IMG/VR virus record: IMGVR_UViG_3300049484_000380
Location: 1-20,755 of that record
Direction: 5' to 3' (one strand)
Source: a virus
DNA: 20,755 bases
Made by a program: the position numbers and the translations under genes
Part shown: positions 15,583 to 20,755 of the stretch, piece after piece
How the letters are laid out: each line of letters begins with the position of its first letter
How positions within the stretch are numbered: the first letter of the stretch is position 1
Notes under the pieces: generated by a model
What the model was told of the DNA's origin: nothing
The model's database searches: none
Seen by the model: the letters and a program-made list of their open reading frames with translations, nothing else

Positions 15583-16548
15583 TTAAACGCCAGCCACTCC
15601 GCCGATTCGGCAGAACCCCGGTCCAATACGGTCGATCCACTTATAAATGCTTTCGACTTGCTTTGCGCCACTTTGTTCAGCGGTCATTCCCGTCGCTGCG
15701 TAAAAATCGTTCACGTACTCTTGTGACTCACCGAAGTGCCACGATTGCGCGCCGAGATGGATGAATCCTCGTCCTGGCACCGCGACGTTGAACCATCGTC
15801 CCGACGTCCACACCTGATGGCTGAACACATCATCTTCGGCCCAGTACGCTTCGGTAAAGCCTCCAAGGTCGTCGTATGCGGCGCGATTTATCATCATGCA
15901 CGCGCCAAACGGATTCTTGTAAAGGGCCGGGCACGTCGAGTACTGGGGGTGTTGCGATAGTCGCAAGCACCGATATGGGTCGTCTAGTACCTGCTCCCAA
16001 GAATCGTAGCCCATCGACTTATAGTTCTCAAACGTTGACCAGATAGGAAAGCCCACAGCGGCCAACTTCTCATTGATCGTATTACGAATGATGTGGTACC
16101 ACCGTAAACCGTCGTAGGGCGTTTCAGGAAACAGCCATGTATCGTCGTTGAGGAAGAGCACGGGGTCGAAGTCGTGACAGACCATCGTATGGATTGCGTT
16201 TTTTGCACGCCCTCCCCACGGAGTGCTATGCACAAACTTCGCCCCGTGATGCTCGCATACCTGACGGTCGCCCTCGATATCGCGCTCGTCAATGGAGTCG
16301 GACGACACGACGACGGGCAAATTCTCAGGCAACGACGACAACAACACCGACAACCGGCCGTTACTGTATCCACGATGCGTCATGATTGCAGCGCCGAAGT
16401 TATACCCGCGCAACGACGGTGCGACTTCGATAGCCGGCTGACGACGTGGGAGGTCGTAGCGTGGCCCCCACGGCCGACTTATCTCCATCTTCGGCGCACG
16501 CATCTCAACTTCTTCACTCACGCCCGGGCGCTCCCAAGGGTACATCAT
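15583..16548 (-). CDS. GT-A type glycosyltransferase
   Basis: This 321-residue protein fits the GT2-like GT-A glycosyltransferases, which use a nucleotide sugar and a metal ion. After a 45-residue disordered lead come GAAIMTHRGY and a set of helices, then VLFLNDDTWLFP with N134-D135-D136 at the place of the DxD metal motif. Later NPFGACMMINRAAYDDLGGF and AEDDVFSHQVW (237 onward) give the acceptor-side GF-E/D-x-x-x-x-ED pattern of the family, followed by an IHLGAQSWHFG segment. An in-frame ATG lies at 16605. The start at 16548 is preferred because ATGA overlaps the methyltransferase stop. The donor and acceptor are unknown. A GT9-like gene follows 34 bases later, so a two-step glycan is possible. 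Confidence 0.78.
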   Translation of the reverse strand: MMYPWERPGVSEEVEMRAPKMEISRPWGPRYDLPRRQPAIEVAPSLRGYNFGAAIMTHRGYSNGRLSVLLSSLPENLPVVVSSDSIDERDIEGDRQVCEHHGAKFVHSTPWGGRAKNAIHTMVCHDFDPVLFLNDDTWLFPETPYDGLRWYHIIRNTINEKLAAVGFPIWSTFENYKSMGYDSWEQVLDDPYRCLRLSQHPQYSTCPALYKNPFGACMMINRAAYDDLGGFTEAYWAEDDVFSHQVWTSGRWFNVAVPGRGFIHLGAQSWHFGESQEYVNDFYAATGMTAEQSGAKQVESIYKWIDRIGPGFCRIGGVAGV

Positions 16549-17147
16549 CGCCGGAATCCCCACACCGCAACACCGAACCAATATCCAAAGTGATGGGGGG
16601 CACAAGTAACGCCGTCAGTGTATTCAGGCATCTCTCGCAGGAGCTGCCAACGATGGTCGTCCTTCGTCGCATCAAACACTCCAGAGCGAACAGATGTACG
16701 GTCCCAATCGTCGAACACAACAACGGCCTCTCCCGCCAACCGTGGCGTCACCCAGTCGATGAACTCACCGTTCGTGAGCGCGTCGTGCGCACCGTCGTAA
16801 AACACAACTCCGATAGGTCGCTCGAAATTATCAAGTGCGGCAAAGGATCGCTGAAAGAAACGAACATTCTTACTAAAACCGATTGGAACGATTGCGTACT
16901 TCTCGCAAGGATCGCAGGCCACGAACGTTTTGTCTTCATTTCGAGACGCAGCCGCTTCAAGAGTGCGCCCAGCCATCGTTCCGACTTCGAGATACACCTC
17001 GTCCCGCGGCATCATACGAGCAAGGCTGTTCAACAAGTGCTCGACCCTGCTGGAGCTGAAGCCCAATCGCTTCGACAACGCTGGAAGGTACAGCCTCGTA
17101 TCCTGACGAAGAAACTCTACCGCTGCGTTCGCACTCGACCATTTCAT
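16545..17147 (-). CDS. Class I SAM-dependent methyltransferase
   Basis: This 200-residue protein has the core of the Methyltransf_24-like group. Motif I is YLEVGTMAGRTL (52-63), which binds S-adenosylmethionine. It is followed by FVACDP (75-80), the acidic strand, then VVFYDGAHD (114-122) and VVVFDDWD (142-149). The first 45 residues form a helical lead. Substrate unknown. Related enzymes in sugar clusters methylate sugars. The ATG at 17147 is supported by the strong SD AAGGAGGTG at 17152-17160, although the gene's first 191 bases lie inside the epimerase frame. The stop overlaps the next start as ATGA. It sits between the epimerase and two glycosyltransferases, so it probably modifies the same glycan. 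That last point is inference. Confidence 0.8.
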   Translation of the reverse strand: MKWSSANAAVEFLRQDTRLYLPALSKRLGFSSSRVEHLLNSLARMMPRDEVYLEVGTMAGRTLEAAASRNEDKTFVACDPCEKYAIVPIGFSKNVRFFQRSFAALDNFERPIGVVFYDGAHDALTNGEFIDWVTPRLAGEAVVVFDDWDRTSVRSGVFDATKDDHRWQLLREMPEYTDGVTCAPHHFGYWFGVAVWGFRR

Positions 17148-18144
17148 TCAGCACCTCCTTGACGCCAATCTGGCGTTTCCACGACGGGAAGTCCCGCTCG
17201 AAACGAGCGGTGTTGGTGATCCACCACTTATGATCTGCGAAGCGCGCGGGGCCGCCCCAATCAACGAAGCAACAAAGGCCAAGTTGGCCTTCGAGATAGT
17301 TGACGGCCTCACGAATACTCAACGAATTGTCGTAACCCCCGCCCATATTGTAAACGCCCGATTTGGGCGACTGTAACCATAGCAAGATTGCAGCGGTAAG
17401 ATCGACGGCCGCGATATTATCACGAACCTGGAAGCCTCGGTGGCCGTAAACCGTATACGGCTGCTCAGAAACCGCCCGCTTTACAAGATAACCGAGAAAA
17501 CCGTGCATTTCAAGAGGTGTTCCAGTCGATCCTGTGATGCAACTGCATCGAAATACGCACGTTTGCGCGCTGTAGGTGTGCGCCCACTCCTGAACCATGA
17601 AGTCAGCGGCCAATTTCGACGCGCCGAAGGGTGTTCGCGCACACGGTTCGATCGGAAAGCTCTCATCAACGCCTAAGTTGGAGATGCTGAGGCAATCATT
17701 GTCAGGAAAAACGAAGCGATCGCCTTCTTGAAAGAATAAAAACTGATTTATGAGATCGCCGTACACCTTATTCGTGCTCAAGAAGACGATTTTTGGCTTC
17801 GACGTCGAATAATGATGCGCTGTCAATATGGCCATCGTGGTTTCGACGTTCGCTCGATAGTCGATGTTGGGTGACTTAACGGAAAAGTCATGCGACGGCT
17901 GTCCTGCACAATGCACAACCGCATCAACTTCGTCGATCAACTCTTGGGCGCACATCGAAATATCCCGCTCGATTACAGAAATGTCTAAACTTCGAAGACG
18001 TTGCACGGTAGGTCGTACATCGCCGCCGAGAATACGCCCTCTAAAATTATTCTCGACGGCGATGACGGTATGCCCAAGCCGTGCCGAAATCTCGGACACG
18101 GCCGATCCAACCAAACCACCCGCTCCTGTAACCAGGATTCGCAC
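16957..18144 (-). CDS. NAD-dependent sugar epimerase (CDP-paratose/tyvelose 2-epimerase-like)
   Basis: The frame encodes 395 residues with the short-chain dehydrogenase fold. A GxxGxxG NAD loop (GAGGLVG, 7-13) is followed by HCAGQPSHDF (78-87), the STNKVYGD strand (123-130) and FGASK at 173-177 in place of YxxxK. Then come RCSCITGS, HGFLGYLVKRAV (214-225), YTVYGHRGFQVRDN and YNMGGG. The QPSHD and QVRDN elements point to the CDP-paratose or CDP-tyvelose 2-epimerase type, so it probably makes a nucleotide sugar for the two downstream transferases. The usual Tyr is Phe173. The GTG start at 18144 has a TAGGAG SD over the upstream stop. The family normally ends near residue 340. The last 55 residues overlap the methyltransferase out of frame and look non-native. 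Confidence 0.82.
   Translation of the reverse strand: MRILVTGAGGLVGSAVSEISARLGHTVIAVENNFRGRILGGDVRPTVQRLRSLDISVIERDISMCAQELIDEVDAVVHCAGQPSHDFSVKSPNIDYRANVETTMAILTAHHYSTSKPKIVFLSTNKVYGDLINQFLFFQEGDRFVFPDNDCLSISNLGVDESFPIEPCARTPFGASKLAADFMVQEWAHTYSAQTCVFRCSCITGSTGTPLEMHGFLGYLVKRAVSEQPYTVYGHRGFQVRDNIAAVDLTAAILLWLQSPKSGVYNMGGGYDNSLSIREAVNYLEGQLGLCCFVDWGGPARFADHKWWITNTARFERDFPSWKRQIGVKEVLNEMVECERSGRVSSSGYEAVPSSVVEAIGLQLQQGRALVEQPCSYDAAGRGVSRSRNDGWAHS
17152..17160 (-). promoter_or_regulatory. Ribosome binding site of the methyltransferase
   Basis: AAGGAGGTG lies 4 bases before the ATG at 17147. It is a near-perfect SD located inside the epimerase reading frame. It sets the methyltransferase start and shows that the long overlap with the epimerase is not a mis-called start. 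Confidence 0.75.
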
Positions 18145-18153
18145 GGAACGCTC

Positions 18154-18405
18154 CTACGATTGGGCGCCTACGACTGTTCCACCACTCAACCAGTTGAAGG
18201 CGGCCGCTTCAGCCGTCGCTGCGTCAGTGATTCGAAGGTCGCCGGTGGTATCTACCCAAAGATAGTAGTCATACCCGTCGGCGTCTTGGAGGATGATACC
18301 TGACGGCTTTGCCGGACCAGGTACACCACCAATGACTCCAAACCCAGTAAATCGGGTGAAGCCTGGAACTGGAGGATTCACGGCGCCAGAAATACTCTGC
18401 GTCAT
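18154..18405 (-). CDS. Small conserved virion protein following the capsid gene
   Basis: This 83-residue protein has a Gly/Pro-rich first half, then GIILQDADGYDYYLWVDTTGDLRI and a short helix TAEAAAFNWLSGG. I recognise this small type as frequent in phage virion operons close to capsid or tail genes, often with the DYYLWVD-TGDLRI core, but its function is not known to me. The ATG at 18405 comes 3 bases after the capsid stop, with GGAGGG just upstream. Its stop TAG forms part of the SD for the epimerase (TAGGAG). It is the last head-type gene before the enzyme cassette. Confidence 0.78.
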   Translation of the reverse strand: MTQSISGAVNPPVPGFTRFTGFGVIGGVPGPAKPSGIILQDADGYDYYLWVDTTGDLRITDAATAEAAAFNWLSGGTVVGAQS

Positions 18406-18408
18406 GGC

Positions 18409-19314
18409 CTACCCTCCTGACGAACCGTACACTCCGCGCCACTCGTCGTAGCCGGCAACGATGCGGAAGTACGTCTTGAACTTGGCGTCCCCGGTGTCGA
18501 AGTCGTCACTGGACTCGAACGTGGGGGCCTTGCTGATGACGACCATCAACCCCAAATCAGACTTCGGCCCGAACACGAACCACTGGTCGGTGTCGGTGAA
18601 GCGATGACTGAGGAAGTACTTCAGGTCTTCATCGGTGATCGGGTTGATCTCGTTGTTCGCCGTGTACGGCTTGTACTCGGAGTCGAGAATCTCCCGGAAC
18701 GACCAGCGGTAGCGATAGTCGCCGACGATCAACCGAGGGTTGATCGGACGCGGCATCGACACTTCGTTGAGGTTCCCCGACATCGCATCGCAAGCGGCCT
18801 GCACTGCGGACAGGGAGAAGTCAACATCGGTCGAAGGCCGGTTGGCGGCCGTACCGCCAGCAAGAAGCGCGTGAGATGTGCTACAGAGCGACTCCGTCGA
18901 AACGAAGCCACCGTAAGACGTGTTGAAAGCGTTGTTGAGGATCGACATGGAAACGATTTCCATGCGGTCCCGAGCGCTCTCAGCAAGCTGCTTCGACATA
19001 CGCTTCATCGGGCCGTAAAGGTCGAAGTCGTACATCTCACGGGTGATGCGGAAGCCGAGGCCGTAGGGCACCTGAGTCATGCGCTTCAACGAAGAGATCG
19101 TTGCATGCACATAACTGATGGCGGTACCTTCCGGCTTCTCGACGGCGCTCGGGAGCTCTCCAACCTTCATCGTCTCCTCGTACTGACGGTCGGACGAAAT
19201 GACGTTGAAGAGAACGTCGCGCTCGTTCTGCGACTTCTTGAACACGTCGAACCAGACCTTCCGAAGGCCGGGAGCGACGAGGCTAGCGAAGTTCTCAGTT
19301 CTCGCGGGAGGCAA
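18409..19314 (-). CDS. Major capsid protein, Mu gpT-like
   Basis: This 301-residue protein fits the gpT-like major head subunit family with the HK97 fold. Diagnostic parts are GLGFRITREMYDFDLYGP (about 85-102), then the helix with ARDRMEIVSMSILNNAFN, which is the N-terminal capsid helix with the N-N-A-F pair. LCSTSHALLAGGTAANRP and a set of strands follow, then HRFTDTDQWFVFG and the end YDEWRGVYGSSGG, matching the usual W-R-G-x-Y-G ending. The start is TTG at 19314: an in-frame TGA lies three codons upstream and the next Met is residue 49. An AAAGGTGG SD precedes it. Shell genes flank it on both sides. I see no separate protease domain here, so scaffold/protease is expected upstream. Confidence 0.88.
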   Translation of the reverse strand: MPPARTENFASLVAPGLRKVWFDVFKKSQNERDVLFNVISSDRQYEETMKVGELPSAVEKPEGTAISYVHATISSLKRMTQVPYGLGFRITREMYDFDLYGPMKRMSKQLAESARDRMEIVSMSILNNAFNTSYGGFVSTESLCSTSHALLAGGTAANRPSTDVDFSLSAVQAACDAMSGNLNEVSMPRPINPRLIVGDYRYRWSFREILDSEYKPYTANNEINPITDEDLKYFLSHRFTDTDQWFVFGPKSDLGLMVVISKAPTFESSDDFDTGDAKFKTYFRIVAGYDEWRGVYGSSGG

Positions 19315-19323
19315 AGTAAATCA

Positions 19324-19331
19324 CCACCTTT
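19324..19331 (-). promoter_or_regulatory. Ribosome binding site for the TTG-started capsid gene
   Basis: AAAGGTGG lies 9 bases before the TTG at 19314. It supports the rare start codon. No ATG or GTG start in frame is available between it and residue 49 of the capsid protein. Confidence 0.55.
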
Positions 19332-19334
19332 CGT

Positions 19335-19835
19335 TTAAGAAGTGATGCCGGTCTGGCTGTTGTTCTGCTTGAACTTCACCAGTACGCGGCCACCAGTGTC
19401 CCCGACCACATCTTGCCCGCTGAGGCCGACGCAGTACACACGGCCGTTGGCGCCATCGAGCGGAGTGCTGAGCACCTGCAACAGAGAGTTAGTCGTGTCG
19501 CGCAGAAGGGCCATCGCACGACCAACCATCGTCACGGCCGAAGCCGCACGGGTGCCGGCTGCCGAACACACCTGCGCACGGAAGATGTTACGTTCGTCGG
19601 CCAGAAGCACCGGAACGTTGTACGCACCAGCCGTGGTGTTGTGCGCCGGGCCGTTGGCGATACCGACGATCAACGCGGGGTTGTCGCCGCACTCAACGAG
19701 ATACCCGTTCAACAGATAAACGGGCTCACCGGCAACGAACGCTTGCGAAGCTCCTTCCGGGAAGTACAGTTCGGTCGGAGGACCGCCATCGGTCGTCTTC
19801 GCAATTTCGAAAGCACTAAGAGGAATGGTTGCCAC
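19335..19835 (-). CDS. Probable capsid decoration or stabilization protein
   Basis: This 166-residue protein has the beta-rich pattern of small head proteins encoded just before gpT-like capsid genes: AFVAGEPVYLLNGYLVECG, then ALIVGIANGPAHN, VPVLLADERNIFRAQV and a C-terminal strand set ending GGRVLVKF. These often trim or decorate the head. Here that is an inference from position and style. The GTG start at 19835 has an excellent SD, TAAGGAGGTGA, 6 bases upstream, which includes the stop of the preceding gene. The capsid gene starts 20 bases after its stop. High expression is likely, in step with the capsid. Confidence 0.75.
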   Translation of the reverse strand: MATIPLSAFEIAKTTDGGPPTELYFPEGASQAFVAGEPVYLLNGYLVECGDNPALIVGIANGPAHNTTAGAYNVPVLLADERNIFRAQVCSAAGTRAASAVTMVGRAMALLRDTTNSLLQVLSTPLDGANGRVYCVGLSGQDVVGDTGGRVLVKFKQNNSQTGITS

Positions 19836-19849
19836 CGAGACTCACCTCC

Positions 19850-20410
19850 TTATTTTACGAGTTGGCCTTTACTATCGAATTTGGCGCCTGCCCACACCTT
19901 ACGATGGGGTTTGACAGCGGGGCGTCGTTCATTGCCGTCGCCGTCAGTTTCGAATGTGGTGACGCCAGGTCCGGTGAAGCCTGCATCGCGAGCTTCACGG
20001 TTGGCTGCCTCACCTGCCTCGTGGAATGTTTTCGCGGGCGAACCTTCGATCTGCTCGCGAAGCGCCGTTCGGCGGGCCCTACGCTGATCACCGACTGAAA
20101 TCGGCCGTCTGGCCAGTACGGTGTCTCCGACGATACGAGTGCCGTCGGGTTGTCGAACGCCAGCAATTTCTGGGCTATCGCCCTTGATGATCTCGTAGCC
20201 TTCGATCATCTGCTTGCGGTTGATGTTCATGTCGTTGCGATTGAGGAAACGGTATTCGAAGCCATCGACTTTGTCACGAACGTTGAAGATGTCCGGCTCC
20301 GCCGGAGCGACACCAGATGCCTCACCTTCAAATTCGACGGGCGTGCCGGCGTCTTCTGGACGCAGCGCGTCAGGAACGTGTCCAACCATCATATCGGGCT
20401 TGTCAGCCAT
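19850..20410 (-). CDS. Conserved head-module protein of unknown function
   Basis: This 186-residue protein has an acidic Pro/Glu-rich lead (1-40). A YRFLNRNDMNINRKQMIEGYEII segment follows in two pieces, with a GTRIVGDTVLARRP segment after that and a helical, Arg/Ala-rich part (about 105-140). A charged tail ends in GKFD-type residues (seen as AKFDSKGQLVK). I associate the layout of an NR-Asn segment, a GYE-I/V motif and G-D-x-V-L-A-x-x-P with small proteins beside phage capsid genes. They may be virion parts or assembly helpers, but the function is unknown. The ATG at 20410 has a TAAGGAG SD. Its stop overlaps the SD of the decoration gene. The region upstream is the window's only real intergenic gap. 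Confidence 0.72.
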   Translation of the reverse strand: MADKPDMMVGHVPDALRPEDAGTPVEFEGEASGVAPAEPDIFNVRDKVDGFEYRFLNRNDMNINRKQMIEGYEIIKGDSPEIAGVRQPDGTRIVGDTVLARRPISVGDQRRARRTALREQIEGSPAKTFHEAGEAANREARDAGFTGPGVTTFETDGDGNERRPAVKPHRKVWAGAKFDSKGQLVK

Positions 20411-20430
20411 CGCGGTGCTCCTTACGTTTG

Positions 20431-20449
20431 CGTGATTGTCCGTGATTGT
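20431..20449 (-). repeat. Tandem direct repeat in the head-gene leader
   Basis: On the minus strand ACAATCACG occurs twice with a 10-base period, about one helical turn, some 20 bases before the start of the next gene. It could be a regulator or ribosome-site element, or chance. No promoter boxes could be assigned to it. The gap from 20411 to 20538 holds this, a GC palindrome and the hairpin listed below. Confidence 0.4.
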
Positions 20450-20462
20450 TTCCTAGTGCTCC

Positions 20463-20477
20463 GCGCGCTGCGCGCGC
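20463..20477 (-). other. GC-only hairpin in the intergenic gap
   Basis: The sequence gcgcgc-tgc-gcgcgc can fold on itself with a 6-base stem and 3-base loop. No T-run follows on the minus strand, so it is not a standard terminator. It may form a structured leader for the transcript of the gene that starts at 20410. Confidence 0.35.
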
Positions 20478-20503
20478 TCCGCTCGGAAAAGACGCCAGGA
20501 AGG

Positions 20504-20540
20504 AAAAACAAAGAAGGGAAGTGCGTGCAAATGTTCCCTT
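20504..20540 (-). terminator. Weak rho-independent-like terminator
   Basis: On the minus strand AAGGGAA, a 13-base loop and TTCCCTT form a perfect 7-base stem that starts at the stop of the upstream gene. A T-rich run (CTTTGTTTTT) follows. The stem has only three G-C pairs and the loop is long, so termination would be partial. It could lower expression between the scaffold gene and the capsid genes. Confidence 0.45.
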
Positions 20541-20755
20541 ACCCTGGCGTTCCAGTCTTCCACTCGTGGTACTCTTCGGCGCTCATTCCCATACCACGCG
20601 CCACCCGCATCTCGTCGGCGTCCAACACAATCTTAGGTGCACCCGGCGTACCTGGCGCTCCACCCGCTCCCTCAATCGGCGGCGCACCCTGCGCCCGCGC
20701 CTCCTCCGTTAGCTCGTCGAAATGCGCCCCCACCACAAAGTTATAGGCGCTCTCC
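20539..20755 (-). CDS. C-terminal part of a probable scaffold/protease-type protein (partial)
   Basis: Only the last 71 or so residues are in the window. The frame is open to position 20755 with no start needed inside. The visible part has a helix (HFDELTEEARAQ), a Pro/Gly/Ala-rich linker, and a C-terminal segment KIVLDADEMRVARGMGMSAE followed by EYHEWK. That ending, with L-x-x-D-E-x-x-V-A-R-x-M-G-x-x-x-E-E-Y, is like the tails of phage scaffold or Mu gpI-like protease/scaffold proteins, which bind the capsid subunit. The gene lies before the capsid set, which fits. A hairpin follows the stop. An internal GTG near 20736 could start a shorter product, but the open frame makes a longer protein more likely. 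Confidence 0.6.
   Translation of the reverse strand, partial: ESAYNFVVGAHFDELTEEARAQGAPPIEGAGGAPGTPGAPKIVLDADEMRVARGMGMSAEEYHEWKTGTPG

Noticed and set aside
18604-19338. Long open frame on the plus strand opposite the capsid gene (244 codons)
   Set aside because: It is the complement of a well-supported capsid gene. The predicted protein is Arg- and Val-rich with no domain pattern and lacks a convincing SD, as expected for a shadow frame in GC-rich DNA.
20150-20746. Plus-strand open frame crossing the intergenic gap (198 codons)
   Set aside because: It covers the hairpin, the gap and two minus-strand genes. It has no domain and no SD, and the opposite strand explains the coding signal.
1-20755. 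tRNA genes, integrase, attachment sites or insertion sequences
   Set aside because: None was seen on either strand. All sequence is covered by virion or accessory genes and one short gap, so there is no direct sign of integration.

Overview
The window is one strand of a tailed-phage (or prophage) virion gene module. Every supported gene lies on the minus strand, so transcription runs from position 20755 down to position 1. Genes are packed head to tail. Most junctions are 0 to 30 bases, several are ATGA, TAATG or TGATG overlaps, and many starts have good Shine-Dalgarno (SD) sequences. This fits a phage of a bacterial host. The DNA is moderately GC-rich. Nothing here identifies the host. No integrase, repressor, terminase, portal, tRNA or CRISPR array is present, so lytic or temperate lifestyle cannot be judged.

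Layout in transcription order. (1) 20755-18154, head genes: the C-terminus of a probable scaffold/protease, a weak terminator-like hairpin in the only real intergenic gap, two small virion proteins, a gpT-like major capsid protein (TTG start) and an 83-residue protein. (2) 18144-14655, sugar and methyl enzymes: an NAD-dependent epimerase of the CDP-paratose/tyvelose 2-epimerase type, a class I SAM methyltransferase, a GT-A-like glycosyltransferase and a GT9-like glycosyltransferase. (3) 14654-10984, accessory block: a common small virion protein, a double zinc-ribbon protein with a Lar-like half, a small beta protein, two adjacent proteins with Sec signal peptides (a fibronectin III protein and a membrane-anchored right-handed beta-helix), a Trp-rich 68-residue protein and a lectin-like jelly-roll protein.

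(4) 10962-7429, adhesion/fibre block: a jelly-roll protein ending in one copy of a repeat, a 791-residue protein with about 26 copies of the same roughly 22-residue repeat, a small virion protein and a zinc-binding protein. (5) 7429-1, tail block: an adaptor-like protein, a tail-collar fibre, a tail-hub protein resembling P22 gp10 or T7 gp12, a small virion protein, a GNAT acetyltransferase, and three Gly/Ala/Gln-rich proteins that are candidates for ejected internal virion proteins. The absence of tape-measure, sheath or tail-tube genes, together with these hub and collar genes, suggests a podovirus-like virion (inference).

The most unusual parts are the sugar-modification cassette placed directly after the capsid gene, the two exported surface proteins inside a virion operon, the long 22-residue-repeat fibre, and two out-of-frame gene overlaps of about 190 bases (epimerase/methyltransferase and beta-helix/small protein) that look like lost stop codons.
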